Source of the DNA: Candidatus Schekmanbacteria bacterium
GTDB taxonomy: Bacteria > CSSED10-310 > JACPHN01
DNA length: 64,000 nucleotides
Direction of reading: 5' to 3'
Assembly: GCA_016188575.1 (NCBI GenBank)
Contig: JACPHN010000112.1
Coordinates: 51,497-115,496, forward strand
The notes under the pieces were generated by a model. That model did no database searches, was not told the DNA's origin, and saw only the letters and a program-made list of their open reading frames with translations. Position numbers and translations under genes: made by a program. This document shows, piece by piece, positions 46,353 through 55,728 of this stretch (positions are counted from its first letter, which is position 1; each line of letters begins with the position of its first letter).

Positions 46353-47639
46353 CTACCCAGAGAGGATGGCGACGATCCACGAGAGCCCAATCCAGGCGCC
46401 CGTCGCCGCTCCGATCGTCGATGCGATCACGACCAGCATCACGCGCGAGAAGGGGTTGCGATACAGACCGCGCAGGCTCTGGATATCGGTGTTGAGCTTC
46501 TCGCAATCCGAGACCGTCGGCTTGCGAAGCCACGCCTCGACGAGGCCTACCACCATCCCTGCGCCCAACAGCGGGTGGAGCGTCGTGATCGGCGCGGCGA
46601 CAAATGCCACCAGGACGGATACCAGACGACCGCCGGCGAGCGCCGTACAGAGCGTCGCTGTGATCGAAGTCGGCACAACCCACGCGTACACAAGCTCTTG
46701 CAGTGACTTGCCGGCGTTCTGGGAATACCCGACGTAAAAAGCGGCAATCACGAGCACAGGAACCAGCCATTTCAGTAGAGATACCCATTGCGGCGGGGGC
46801 GGAATGCGATCGAGAGCCTCGCGATCGACCTCCTGTCCGAAATGGCGCTTCATTCCCTCCACGTGGCCGGCACCCACGATGGCCACGATGGTCGCGCCCT
46901 CCGCGGCCTCGATTGATGACATCAAGTACGCGTCCCGCTCGTCAATGATCGGGACCTTGACTTCCGGAAGCGCTTCGGCGAAAGATTCCATGAGGCTGGC
47001 GAGCTCACCTTCCTCCTTGAGCTGCTCGATATCTTCCTTTGCTAGCTTGGGAGGAAAGAGCGCTGCTTCGAGGAGCATGGCGAGTAACCCGATCTTCTTG
47101 TGAAAGGGGACGTTCAGCCAGGTCCTCCGAAGCGTCACGTTGATGGCTCGGTCGGCGAGCACGAGCTTCGCTCCGATCTGCTCGGCGGACTCGATGCCCG
47201 CGATCATCTCCGCCCCCGGAAGGATCCCGAGCTGCTCGCCCAGCCGGCGCTGGTAGGAGCCCAAGATCAACGACGCCATGAGGAACAGCGTCTTGCCTTC
47301 CCGAATCACCTGGAAGATGTCCAGATTCTTCCAGCGATCGGGATCGGTGAGCGCCTTGTACCGTCCCTCGCAGAGCTCGACGCACACGGTATCGGGCCGC
47401 ACCGCAGAGATGACGTCGCGGACTTCCGCCACGCTGTCGGCCGAGACGTGGGCGGTGCCGACGAGGTAGATCGTCCGGCCATCCTGTTGCAAGACGGTGC
47501 AGTTTTTTGTCGGTGCCAGGAGCATGAGTGCCATCATAACCACTTGCGGCTCCGGAAGCAACGCGGTCAGGGCGGCCGGCGACCGGGCGGCCCGCACCGC
47601 CGCTGCCTCCAAAATCGTGTTATGATCGAGCGCGCACAT
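46353..47639 (-). CDS. TraB family membrane protein
   Basis: About 428 residues. The N-terminal domain shows the TraB/GumN-type fold: YLVGTAHVSADSVAEV, VCVELCEGRY, and later AIVGAGHVEGMKRHF. The C-terminal third holds about four transmembrane segments (LLKWLVPVLVIAAFYVGY, VVPTSITATLCTALAGG, ITTLHPLLGAGMVVGLVEAW and a final one). Archaeal and bacterial members are suspected membrane metalloproteases; activity is unproven. ATG 47639 has GGGGAG eight bases upstream. It is divergent from holA, with only 27 bases between the starts. Confidence 0.85.
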   Translation of the reverse strand: MCALDHNTILEAAAVRAARSPAALTALLPEPQVVMMALMLLAPTKNCTVLQQDGRTIYLVGTAHVSADSVAEVRDVISAVRPDTVCVELCEGRYKALTDPDRWKNLDIFQVIREGKTLFLMASLILGSYQRRLGEQLGILPGAEMIAGIESAEQIGAKLVLADRAINVTLRRTWLNVPFHKKIGLLAMLLEAALFPPKLAKEDIEQLKEEGELASLMESFAEALPEVKVPIIDERDAYLMSSIEAAEGATIVAIVGAGHVEGMKRHFGQEVDREALDRIPPPPQWVSLLKWLVPVLVIAAFYVGYSQNAGKSLQELVYAWVVPTSITATLCTALAGGRLVSVLVAFVAAPITTLHPLLGAGMVVGLVEAWLRKPTVSDCEKLNTDIQSLRGLYRNPFSRVMLVVIASTIGAATGAWIGLSWIVAILSG

Positions 47640-47666
47640 CGGTATCACTCCCCTGTGGACAGGAGT

Positions 47667-48851
47667 ATGGCAGCCGCGAAGCCGACCCTCGAATCCCTGC
47701 TAGCGGACATTGCTGCAAGCTCCGCCGCATCGGGCTATCTCGTATGCGGCGAGGAAGACTACCTGATCAGCGTCGCCGAGCGGCGCCTTTCCCGGGCTCT
47801 GCTGGGGGTTTGGCGCGGCCCCGACGACGACCGGACGCCATTGCCTCCGGGCGCGTGGACGCTTTTCGAAAACCCGGTCACGGCACCTGGCATCCTCAAA
47901 GCGCTGGGCGCGCCCGGCTTGTTTGCGCGCCGCCAGCTCGTCTGGGTCAGAGGTCTGCCGATGCTGGCCAGCAAATCCCCGGCCGCCGATGAGCTCGTCG
48001 CCGCGCTGAAGCGCCGCGCCGCCGCGGCTCGTGGGCGACAGACCGCGCTGCTCATCGTTCACCGAGGCAAGGTAACCCGGACCCTGAAGGCGTTCAAGGA
48101 GCTGGCCGCCCTGTACCCCACCCTCAGCTACGACGGGCTCAATCCGTTCAGCGCCGGGAACCCCCGCAAGGACGAATCGTTCAGCATCGTGTCGGGGTGG
48201 TTCGCGGACGCGGGGTTCAGCGCGGACCCGGAGGCGTTTCGCCGCCTGCGGGACCTGACCGAAAACAACCTGTGGGCGCTGCATAATGAGGTCGAGAAGA
48301 TCATCGCTCATGCCGCCGGCCGCACGCGCGTCACCCGCGCCGACGTCGATGCCGTGGTCGCCGCGAACCGGCCGGAACGTATCTTCGATCTCACCGAGCG
48401 CATCGACGACGGCGACCTTCCCGGCGCACTTGCTTCGCTTTCCGAGCTGCGCGCTGCGAATCCCTCGTTGACGAGCACGATCGCCGGCCTGGCCCGCCAC
48501 CTGCGGGAGCTGCTCGCCGCCCGTATCCTCGGCGACGCACTGCCGCGCCGCGTCGACGCGATCCCGTACGAGGCGTTTCTCGACGGCGTGGTGCCAGGCC
48601 TGCCGGAGCAGTTCGCGGACCTGCTGCGCGCCGAGCTGCTCGGCTCGCTGCACCCTTTTCGCCTCTATCTGCTCCTACAAAGGGCAGGGCGGTTCGCGCC
48701 TGAGAAGATCTCCGCAGCGCTAGTGGCACTGGCGGAGCTCGATCGCGATCTGAAGAGCGGCGCCCGCGCGGACCTCGTGCGCCTGAGCGGTATCGTCGTG
48801 GAGATGTTCGGGTGGACGTCGCGGCGCCGCGGATCCGGGAGGGCCCCTTGA
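47667..48851 (+). CDS. holA: DNA polymerase III subunit delta
   Basis: The delta subunit opens the beta clamp during clamp loading. About 394 residues. Seen: GYLVCGEEDYLISVAE at the N-terminus, the central NPFSAGNPRKDESFSIVSGW, LTENNLWALHNEVEKIIAH, PERIFDLTERIDDGD and the helical collar domain (LHPFRLYLLLQRAGRF, LAELDRDLKSGAR). ATG 47667 has AGGAG almost touching it, while GTG 47655 is also in frame; either could be used. It overlaps holB by four bases (TTGA), so the two clamp-loader genes are coupled. Confidence 0.88.
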   Translation: MAAAKPTLESLLADIAASSAASGYLVCGEEDYLISVAERRLSRALLGVWRGPDDDRTPLPPGAWTLFENPVTAPGILKALGAPGLFARRQLVWVRGLPMLASKSPAADELVAALKRRAAAARGRQTALLIVHRGKVTRTLKAFKELAALYPTLSYDGLNPFSAGNPRKDESFSIVSGWFADAGFSADPEAFRRLRDLTENNLWALHNEVEKIIAHAAGRTRVTRADVDAVVAANRPERIFDLTERIDDGDLPGALASLSELRAANPSLTSTIAGLARHLRELLAARILGDALPRRVDAIPYEAFLDGVVPGLPEQFADLLRAELLGSLHPFRLYLLLQRAGRFAPEKISAALVALAELDRDLKSGARADLVRLSGIVVEMFGWTSRRRGSGRAP

Positions 48852-50311
48852 ATCCACCGCGGTTCTTTGGCCATGGCCGCCAGCGCGACTTGCTCGGCCG
48901 GCTCGTGCAAACGGGGAAACTGCCGCACGCGCTTCTCTTCACCGGCCCCCCCGGGATCGGCAAGCGCACGCTCGCCGAGCACCTGGCCAGCGCGGTGAGC
49001 TGCGAGGTTGCGCCCGGCGCCGGCTGCGGTGCGTGTTTCGCATGCCACTGCGCGGCTTCGCTGTCTCCCCATCCCGACATCACCTGCACCGTCGATATCA
49101 GCGAGACGCTTTGGCTCCGCACGGGGGCCATTGCCCGCCTCTTCGGCAGTGCAGAGACGGGAGCGGGGACTCCCCATACGGTGCTCGCGGTCCTGGAGCA
49201 GGCAGGGCTGCTCGCGATCCGCCGCGCTGATGACGATGACCCCGAGGAGGAGGAGGGGAGGAGGGACGGAGAGAGCGAAGCTGCCGGTGACGCTGCGGCG
49301 ACCCGGCGGCAGCGGGCACACGAACCGGCGCCGACTGGCGATGGTGGATTCGTCGGGCTGCGGCTGCGCGCTGAGAACCTCCTCGCGCGGAAGCGATCGG
49401 GCGAAGGCGACGAGCTCAAACCGCTCGACGAGCTGCTCGAGCCGTTCGAAAAGCTGACCAAAGCAACTGCCGCGGCGTCGCCACGCCCGGCCGACGCGGC
49501 TCGGGCCCTGATCGGCCTGGTAGCGCGCGGCGCCTACTGCGGGAGCATCAAGATCGGGATGGTGCGGCGGCTCCAGGAGCTGCTCAAGGTCAAAGCCTAT
49601 CGCGCCCGAACGAAGGTCGTCATCGTGGACGGCGCCCACAAGCTCGGGATCGAAGCGCAAAACGCGCTGCTGAAAACCCTCGAGGAACCCCCCGGCGAGT
49701 CGCTGCTAATCTTGGTGACGCCTTACCCGGATACGCTCGTTGAGCCGATCCGGTCGCGCTGCCAGCAGCTTCGCTTTGGGCCGTTGCGCGCCGCCGAGAT
49801 GCTCGCATTCGCCGTCGATGCCGAGCTTTGCCCGCCCGGGGCGGGGCAGAGCATCATGCAGGAGATGCGCCGCGCCTGTGGATCTCCGGGCGCACTGCTG
49901 GAGGCCCTTGTGGAGCGACGGCGGAACGTGCGAAACCGCGAGCATGGCCTGCAGCTCTTGGAGTGCTGGTGGCGCGGCAGGGAACCGTGGGGCCGCCGGC
50001 GCCTGGACTGGGTGAGCACGGTGTGTGGCCCGGAAGGCAACCGGCAAGGCCTGGCGGACGGAATTACCGAGCTCCTGGGGGTATTGCTCGAACTGGTTCG
50101 CGACGCGATCGCGATTCGAGCTGGAGCCGGCGAGCCGGGTGCGCTCATCAATGCGGACATTGCGGCGCCGCTTGCGGAGCTCGCCACCAGCGCAGGTGAC
50201 CTCGCGATGGATCGCTTCGCTCTGGCAATTGACGAGACCATCGCCGCGCTTGCCGGGTATGCTGACCCGCGCTTGACGCTCGAACGCTTTGTCGAGCGTC
50301 TGGAGAGCTAG
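48848..50311 (+). CDS. holB: DNA polymerase III subunit delta prime with large acidic insertion
   Basis: TTG 48848 with GGGAGGG upstream starts NPPRFFGHGRQRD, the usual N-terminus. Walker A is GPPGIGKRT, the zinc module has GCGACFACHC, and the diagnostic region is VVIVDGAHKLGIEAQNALLK, then TLEEPPGESLL and RSRCQQLRF. Length is about 487 residues. The extra length is an insertion of about 130 residues between HPDITCTVD (near residue 76) and IKIGMVRRL (near 233). It contains a run DDDDPEEEEG and a Lys/Glu-rich helical part. The core motifs are intact, so the subunit is probably functional. Confidence 0.87.
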   Translation: MNPPRFFGHGRQRDLLGRLVQTGKLPHALLFTGPPGIGKRTLAEHLASAVSCEVAPGAGCGACFACHCAASLSPHPDITCTVDISETLWLRTGAIARLFGSAETGAGTPHTVLAVLEQAGLLAIRRADDDDPEEEEGRRDGESEAAGDAAATRRQRAHEPAPTGDGGFVGLRLRAENLLARKRSGEGDELKPLDELLEPFEKLTKATAAASPRPADAARALIGLVARGAYCGSIKIGMVRRLQELLKVKAYRARTKVVIVDGAHKLGIEAQNALLKTLEEPPGESLLILVTPYPDTLVEPIRSRCQQLRFGPLRAAEMLAFAVDAELCPPGAGQSIMQEMRRACGSPGALLEALVERRRNVRNREHGLQLLECWWRGREPWGRRRLDWVSTVCGPEGNRQGLADGITELLGVLLELVRDAIAIRAGAGEPGALINADIAAPLAELATSAGDLAMDRFALAIDETIAALAGYADPRLTLERFVERLES

Positions 50312-50334
50312 CACATGGTCGCCGCCGCGGCGGC

Positions 50335-51465
50335 TCACATGCCCGCGCGCGCCAGGCGGTCGGAGCGCTCGCCGAGCCAATCGGCGGCGACGCGCCAGAC
50401 GCGATCGGGAGCATGCCGGCCCCCGAAAACTCCCATGTGTCCGCCAGGTGCCGTCTCGAGCCGCTTGTCGGCTGACCCCACAATCTCCATGATTTGCCTG
50501 GCGGCCGCATACGGAACGATTCGGTCTGACTCACCGATGAACGCGAGCACGGGGCACGTCACGCGGCTGAGGTCCGCCTCCTCATCTCCAAAAACCATCC
50601 GCCCGTCCTTGAGCTTGTTGCCCTTGAAAAAATCGCGCAGAAACTGGCGGAACGCCTCGCCCGGGTAGTCGATGAAGCTCCCGGTCCACTGGTTGAGCGC
50701 GTCAAAGCCGTTGACGTATTCCTCGTTCCACATGTTCAGAAACAGATCAGTGTAGCGGGTCATGCTCTTGAAAGGACTCATCATCTTGAAAGCCGCGGAG
50801 GAGAGGTCCCCCGGGATATTCCCGAGCCGCCGAGCGAGGAAGTCGATCTGCTCATGCGCTACCTTGACGATCCATGCCAGCACACCCATTTCCTGGCTGT
50901 CGATCGGCGATGCGATTGTGACGATGTTCTTGACGCGGCCATCGCGATTGACCGAAGCGTGCATGAGAGCGAAAAGGCCACCGAGACAATAGCCGATCAA
51001 GGAGACGCCGTTGGCCCTCGCCGCCCGGCAGGCCTCGTTGACGGCGGCCGGCAGGTACTCGAGCACGTAGTGGTCGAGTGTGACGTAGGCGTCGGCGCGA
51101 TCGGGCTCCCCGAAGTCCACGAGATAGACGTCAAAGCCGGCTCGCAACATCGTGCGCACGAACGATCGCTCGGGAACCAGGTCAAAAATGAACGGTTTCA
51201 CCATCAGGGGCGGGACGAACAGAACGGGAATCGCATAGCGCCGCGGCGAGTCACGGCGGATGACTTCGGTGCCGAGCTGCCACTCTTCAGCTTCCCGTAA
51301 GGGTCGGTACCGCCGAACCACGAGTTTGTCCTTGCGGTAAATCTCGTCGAAGGGAGTCTGGCCTACGAGCTTGGATGGATCGCGGAGCCACCAGTCGAGC
51401 CCGTTCACGAACCTGAAGATGGCGCGTTCGGCGCGTTTCTGCAGTCGCTCTGAGACCGGGGCCAT
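50335..51465 (-). CDS. phaC: Class III poly(3-hydroxyalkanoate) synthase PhaC-like
   Basis: About 376 residues, the size of class III PhaC, which polymerises hydroxyacyl-CoA and normally works with PhaE. The lipase-like box GYCLGG puts the nucleophilic Cys at about residue 160; IGESDRIV supplies Asp and GGHMGVFGG the His. VLFVPPLMVKPFIFDLVP and YLVDFGEPDRAD are also typical. ATG 51465 follows AAGGA by seven bases. No phaE, phasin or phaAB lies in the window, so the partner, if any, is elsewhere. Confidence 0.85.
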   Translation of the reverse strand: MAPVSERLQKRAERAIFRFVNGLDWWLRDPSKLVGQTPFDEIYRKDKLVVRRYRPLREAEEWQLGTEVIRRDSPRRYAIPVLFVPPLMVKPFIFDLVPERSFVRTMLRAGFDVYLVDFGEPDRADAYVTLDHYVLEYLPAAVNEACRAARANGVSLIGYCLGGLFALMHASVNRDGRVKNIVTIASPIDSQEMGVLAWIVKVAHEQIDFLARRLGNIPGDLSSAAFKMMSPFKSMTRYTDLFLNMWNEEYVNGFDALNQWTGSFIDYPGEAFRQFLRDFFKGNKLKDGRMVFGDEEADLSRVTCPVLAFIGESDRIVPYAAARQIMEIVGSADKRLETAPGGHMGVFGGRHAPDRVWRVAADWLGERSDRLARAGM

Positions 51466-51516
51466 GGGCAAGTCCTTTCCGAATGGCGTGAGCAGTCAGC
51501 GAGAGCGTAGAGCCGT

Positions 51517-51545
51517 TTGCAATGGAATCCAAGTGTCGGTATATA
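51517..51545 (+). promoter_or_regulatory. Candidate promoter of the membrane-protein gene at 51599
   Basis: TTGCAA and TATATA are separated by 17 bases in the divergent spacer after phaC, about 55 bases before the start codon. Confidence 0.4.
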
Positions 51546-51598
51546 GTAGGAAAGGGGAAGGAATTTCCCAAACCCCAACAGGAGCAGGAATCTGACAG

Positions 51599-52309
51599 AT
51601 GATCAGAATGAACTTGGCGCTCATGAAGGCGCAAGCGTCCCGACCGCTCATGTGGGTTGACCGTCTCCTTTCCGGAGACGTCTCGCAACATCGCGAGTGG
51701 CGGCAGCGTCTCGCCCGCATCGAGCGCACGGAATCGCTTTTTGCCGAACGAAACCCGCGCAAGCGCGCACTGATCGCGAATCCGGGACGGTGGCGTCGCA
51801 TCCGCCGCTTTGGGACGGCGGGTCTGGTGATGTCACTGCTGCCGACGACTGCCTTTACCGTATTTTGGACGTGGATATACGTGACCGAGCACCAGCTCGG
51901 GCTGCTTCCCTTCGTGCTCTTTGGCCTGCCGATGCTGCTGCTGCCGATCATCGCGAGGGATCGGTTCGAGCGCGCCGGCCTGAACGCGATGGCTGCCACG
52001 CGCGGCTCAACGATGGGCAGCCGGCGCGCCTCTGCCGCGGTGAGCGGGCTGGTCAGGTCGTTTCTCGCGGGGTTTGCCGCGGGCGGCGCGGTCGTCTTCA
52101 TTCAGGCGCTCTTGACCTGGTTCATGACTCCGGCCCCGACCATAGGTCAGGAGATCGTACAAGACCTCCTGGACGCGGGACAGTGGGGCGTAATTACCGG
52201 GCTGGTGACGTCGGTGCTGGGGCTGACGATGGCGATCGATCCCCCCGAACCCGAGGAGCTCACATCGGGAGCTTATCCGGAGCTGCCCGAGGTGGGGGAG
52301 GAGTGCTAG
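51599..52309 (+). CDS. Integral membrane protein of unknown function
   Basis: A 236-residue protein with about four transmembrane segments in two pairs (LVMSLLPTTAFTVFWTWIYV, LLPFVLFGLPMLLLPII, then FLAGFAAGGAVVFIQALLTW and GVITGLVTSVLGLTMAI). The N-terminal 65 residues are basic and cytoplasmic; the C-terminus is acidic. An AGGA-containing site precedes ATG 51599. I do not recognise a family. It is divergent from phaC. Confidence 0.6.
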   Translation: MIRMNLALMKAQASRPLMWVDRLLSGDVSQHREWRQRLARIERTESLFAERNPRKRALIANPGRWRRIRRFGTAGLVMSLLPTTAFTVFWTWIYVTEHQLGLLPFVLFGLPMLLLPIIARDRFERAGLNAMAATRGSTMGSRRASAAVSGLVRSFLAGFAAGGAVVFIQALLTWFMTPAPTIGQEIVQDLLDAGQWGVITGLVTSVLGLTMAIDPPEPEELTSGAYPELPEVGEEC

Positions 52310-52590
52310 TCACGGAGTAAGGCGCCTCGTCTGGAGGTGAGGAACGCGCTGGCCGGCGTGGCCGGGAAGCGCGGCGCCGATGGCGTATCGCGGCATCGCG
52401 TCAGGTGTCGCCGGTAGAGTGCGCGCCGTTGAGGCGGCCTGGATCTACCGGCCGTATGCGGTCTGCGCGACAATACCCATCTCCGTCCCTCTCCACGCTT
52501 GCGGAGGGAAGCGAGGTGGGGGGTTTTCGTGAAGCGCTTTCCGCGCCGTTTGCCGCCAAACAGGCGGTGGATTCAGCGTGGCGAAACTGC
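52310..52590. other. Intergenic stretch upstream of the tRNA pair
   Basis: No gene, hairpin with T run or repeat is supported. Short frames here have no ribosome-binding site or family signature. The tRNA promoter begins at its right end. Confidence 0.45.
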
Positions 52591-52619
52591 TTGACGTAGG
52601 CCACGCCGGCCGGTACAAT
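52591..52619 (+). promoter_or_regulatory. Promoter of tRNA-His
   Basis: TTGACG and TACAAT with a 17-base spacer, ending 17 bases before the mature tRNA. Confidence 0.7.
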
Positions 52620-52635
52620 ACGAAGCTCGCTGTGT

Positions 52636-52709
52636 GGTGGGTGTAGCTCAGTTGGCAGAGCACCTGACTGTGGATCAGGCGGTCGTGGGTTCAAGTCCCA
52701 TCTCCCACC
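52636..52709 (+). tRNA. tRNA-His (anticodon GTG)
   Basis: The cloverleaf folds with D arm GCTC...GAGC, anticodon stem CCTGA/TCAGG around loop CTGTGGA, and TPsiC loop TTCAAGT. The extra 5' G (G-1) opposite C73, diagnostic for tRNA-His, is encoded at 52636. One T-T mismatch is present in the acceptor stem. The CCA end is not encoded. Confidence 0.93.
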
Positions 52710-52710
52710 C

Positions 52711-52739
52711 TTGACATCAGCCGCGGTGGTGGTTACACT
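52711..52739 (+). promoter_or_regulatory. Promoter of tRNA-Ala
   Basis: A consensus TTGACA and TACACT separated by 17 bases, ending 15 bases before the mature tRNA, with its -35 immediately after tRNA-His. Confidence 0.75.
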
Positions 52740-52754
52740 GCTCGGCTGCAAGCT

Positions 52755-52827
52755 GGGGCCGTAGCGCAGTTGGGAGCGCGTTTGACTGGCAGTCAAGAGG
52801 CCGCGGGTTCGAATCCCGCCGGCTCCA
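52755..52827 (+). tRNA. tRNA-Ala (anticodon GGC)
   Basis: Acceptor stem GGGGCCG pairs with CGGCTCC; D arm GCGC...GCGC; anticodon stem TTGA/TCAA with loop CTGGCAG; TPsiC loop TTCGAAT in a CGGG/CCCG stem; discriminator A. The alanine identity pair G3:T70 is present (third base of the acceptor stem). The CCA end is not encoded. Confidence 0.95.
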
Positions 52828-52831
52828 CTCA

Positions 52832-52864
52832 GAAAAAGCCTGCCCTACCGGGCAGGCTTTTTTT
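52832..52864 (+). terminator. Rho-independent terminator after tRNA-Ala
   Basis: Stem AGCCTGCCC/GGGCAGGCT with a four-base loop, preceded by A5 and followed by a run of seven T. It begins within ten bases of the tRNA end. Confidence 0.9.
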
Positions 52865-53084
52865 GTCCGTGCTCCGCTCTGGTCCCCCCTCTCAGAAAAG
52901 CCTGCTCCGAATCCGATCACCCGGTTCGGATCAGACCGGGCGGGCGCTTCCAGATCACGGCGCGGATTGCCGCCTCCTCTCCCTCGCCGGCGGCGCGCAA
53001 GAGATGGCGCGAAACTTGCAGCCTTCTCGGTAGGCGCAATGACGCGCCTGTTCCCATCGACCTCACCCGAGAGGAGTGCAAACC

Positions 53085-53963
53085 ATGCAGGTTACCTTCT
53101 ACGGAACGCGCGGCAGCGTCCCCGTCTCCGGTCCGTCATACGCCCGCTACGGCGGCGCGACCACGTGTCTATGCATCGAGACCGGAGCCGCCGCCGGGAC
53201 GCCGACTCCCAGCCGCGTCATCATCGACTGCGGCACCGGACTGTCTGCCCTCGGGCGCACCCTCGCCGGCTCCCCCACGAGCGCCGTGGTGCTGCAGTCT
53301 CACTTCCATTGGGACCATGTCCACGGTTTCCCGTTCTTCTCGCCGATCTATCGCCCGGACACGACTCTGACTCTCCTCGCCGCCAACCGCGGCGGCAAAT
53401 CATTTCACACGATTCTGCGTGAGCAGATGTGCGCACCTCAGTTTCCCGTGTCGCTCGAGCGACTGCCCGCGGCCATCACGTTCAGGGAGCTCCCACCGTG
53501 CGGAACGGCCAGCTTCGGCGGCCTCGTGATCAGGTGGGTCGAAGTCCCCCATCCTTCGGGCTGCACGGCGTTTCGCGTCGAGCACGCCGGGAGCGCGCTG
53601 GTGTTCACCGGCGACGTCGAGCTACCGCTCGTCGTCGACGGCCGCCTCGCCGAGCTCGCTCAAGGCGCCGGCCTGTTGGTCGCGGACTGCCAGTATTTCG
53701 GGAGCGAGTATGAGCTTCGCCGCGGCTGGGGACACTCCGCAATCGAGCACGCCGTCGAGCTAGGCGCTGGATGCGCCGCTCGCCACCTCGTGCTTACGCA
53801 CCACGATCCCCTTCACGAAGACTTGGCGCTGGATCGCAAGCTCCAGGCGGCGCGCTCCGTGGCGCGCTCCCGCTTCCTCGTGGACAACGCTTATGACGGC
53901 CTGGTGCTGACTGTCCCCGCGGCTTCCACCGCTGCAGCATGGGACCACGCGAGCGCCGCATGA
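53085..53963 (+). CDS. MBL-fold metallo-hydrolase
   Basis: A 292-residue metallo-beta-lactamase-fold enzyme. It starts QVTFYGTRGSVPVSGP, then DCGTGLSALG, the two-metal site HFHWDHVHGFPFF, FTGDVE with the bridging Asp, and LTHHDP with the final His. This subgroup resembles RNase Z/phosphodiesterase-like hydrolases often found with signalling genes. ATG 53085 has AGGAG eight bases upstream. It precedes, by 24 bases, a sigma-54 activator, so the two may be cotranscribed. Confidence 0.87.
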   Translation: MQVTFYGTRGSVPVSGPSYARYGGATTCLCIETGAAAGTPTPSRVIIDCGTGLSALGRTLAGSPTSAVVLQSHFHWDHVHGFPFFSPIYRPDTTLTLLAANRGGKSFHTILREQMCAPQFPVSLERLPAAITFRELPPCGTASFGGLVIRWVEVPHPSGCTAFRVEHAGSALVFTGDVELPLVVDGRLAELAQGAGLLVADCQYFGSEYELRRGWGHSAIEHAVELGAGCAARHLVLTHHDPLHEDLALDRKLQAARSVARSRFLVDNAYDGLVLTVPAASTAAAWDHASAA

Positions 53964-53987
53964 TCCGCTTTTCGGTGAGGTGAAAGT

Positions 53988-55640
53988 GTGCCATATTCGC
54001 TTGCCTGCACGAATCCTGCTATTAAGATAACTCCCATGAGGCCATTTCCGCTTTCCGTGCTGCGAGATGAGATATTGGAAATTGCTGCAAAGGACCCAAT
54101 AGATAGCGCCCTGTATCTCGCGATGGGCGAGCTTGCCCGCCAAGCCGTCAGCGCCGAGCAGCTACTCGCGCGCATGGTTGACGTGATCACGGCGCACCTG
54201 GGCGCCGATCGCGGCACGATCTATCTATTGGATCGCAAGGCGGGCCAGCTCGTGAGTGTCGCCGCTCACTTGCCGGAAATCAGGGAGCTCCGCTTTCCCG
54301 TGTCGGAGGGGCTTGCCGGCTATGTGGTGCGCACCGGCAAGCTGGTCAACGTCGCGCTATGTGGAGAGGACCAGCGATTTTGGCCGGGGGCTGATCGCGT
54401 TACCGGCTACCGCACGCGTTCGACGCTGGCGTGCCCGCTGCGAGATGCGAGCGGCCGGATGATGGGCGTTGTACAGGTATTGAACAAGTGTTCCGGGGAC
54501 TTCACGGCCGCCGACGAGGCCGTGGCGGAGATCCTGGCCCGGCAAGCCGCTGCCATCCTGGCGCTGACGACAATCGCGCCGCTGCCGGCTGGGGGCGCCG
54601 ATGCCGAGACCGCTGAGCCACGCGTTGGCCTGCCCGAACCTGCACTGCTGCTGGACGAGCGCTTCAACGGCCTGATCGGGCAGGGGCAGGCAATGCGGGC
54701 GGTGTGCGCGGCGCTGCGCCGCGTCGCGCCGACCGAGGCGACCGTCTTGCTGCGAGGCGAATCCGGCACCGGCAAGGGTGTGGTGGCGCGCGCTATTCAT
54801 CATAACTCGCGACGCTCCACTGGCCCAATGATTCGGGTCGACTGCACGACCCTGCCGGAAGGCCTCATGGAGAATGAGCTATTTGGCCACGAGCGAGGCG
54901 CTTACACCGGCGCGCTGGATAGCCGCCCCGGAAAGGTCGACGCGGCCGCGGGCGGGACGCTTTTTATCGACGAGATCGGCGACTTGGCGCTGCCCCTTCA
55001 GGGCAAGCTCCTGACCCTGCTGCAGGAGCGCACGTATAGCCGCGTGGGCGGCGCCACGGCGTTGCATGCCGACGTCCGCATCGTCGCCGCGACCAATCGG
55101 CAGCTAGAAGATCTCGTGCGCGCCGGTCGCTTCCGTGAGGATTTGTACTACCGGCTGCGCGTCGTGCAGCTCGCATTGCCCCCCCTTCGCGAGCGCGGCC
55201 GCGACGATCTGGTGACGCTCGCCCGGCACTTTCTCGTCCAGGCCTGCCGCCGCCATGGCCGCGCGATCAGCGGTTTCAGCCGCTCCGCCCTGGAAACGAT
55301 CTGCGGCTATTCCTGGCCGGGGAATGTGCGCGAGCTCGAGAACTGTATCGAGGCCGCCGTAATCTTCGCGGACGACGAGATTGCCGCCGACGACCTGCCG
55401 CTGCCCCAGTCCGCGCCCCCTCGGTCGAGCTCGCCGGTCACGGCGCTACTGGAGCAACCCGCCGGCGGCACGGCCCAAGACCCCATCGCCGACGGCGAGC
55501 CCACCTTGTCGGAAATGGAGGCTCGATACATTCGCAGAACGCTCGAGCGGCACGCCGGCAACCGCTCGGAGTGCGCGCGCGTGCTCGGCATCGGCAGAAA
55601 TACGTTGATTCGCAAGCTCAAAGAGCTACACATCGACTGA
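53988..55640 (+). CDS. GAF-domain sigma-54-dependent transcriptional activator
   Basis: About 550 residues. An N-terminal GAF domain (residues 40-190; [32 protein letters not shown]) senses a small ligand. The central AAA+ domain has GESGTGKG, the sigma-54 contact loop GAYTGA (Phe of GAFTGA replaced by Tyr), [12 protein letters not shown] and [12 protein letters not shown] Fis-type helix-turn-helix closes the protein ([20 protein letters not shown]). GTG 53988 has GAGG seven bases upstream; ATG 54036 is the alternative. It lacks a receiver domain, so control is by the GAF ligand rather than by phosphorylation. Confidence 0.92.
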   Translation: MPYSLACTNPAIKITPMRPFPLSVLRDEILEIAAKDPIDSALYLAMGELARQAVSAEQLLARMVDVITAHLGADRGTIYLLDRKAGQLVSVAAHLPEIRELRFPVSEGLAGYVVRTGKLVNVALCGEDQRFWPGADRVTGYRTRSTLACPLRDASGRMMGVVQVLNKCSGDFTAADEAVAEILARQAAAILALTTIAPLPAGGADAETAEPRVGLPEPALLLDERFNGLIGQGQAMRAVCAALRRVAPTEATVLLRGESGTGKGVVARAIHHNSRRSTGPMIRVDCTTLPEGLMENELFGHERGAYTGALDSRPGKVDAAAGGTLFIDEIGDLALPLQGKLLTLLQERTYSRVGGATALHADVRIVAATNRQLEDLVRAGRFREDLYYRLRVVQLALPPLRERGRDDLVTLARHFLVQACRRHGRAISGFSRSALETICGYSWPGNVRELENCIEAAVIFADDEIAADDLPLPQSAPPRSSSPVTALLEQPAGGTAQDPIADGEPTLSEMEARYIRRTLERHAGNRSECARVLGIGRNTLIRKLKELHID

Positions 55641-55728
55641 GGACAGGGCGCCGCACGCTCCCGACTGGCGGGAAGCGTCTGGCAGAGCTACTGTAGGGGC
55701 AATCACTGGCCACGGCCCGGGCGGACTC

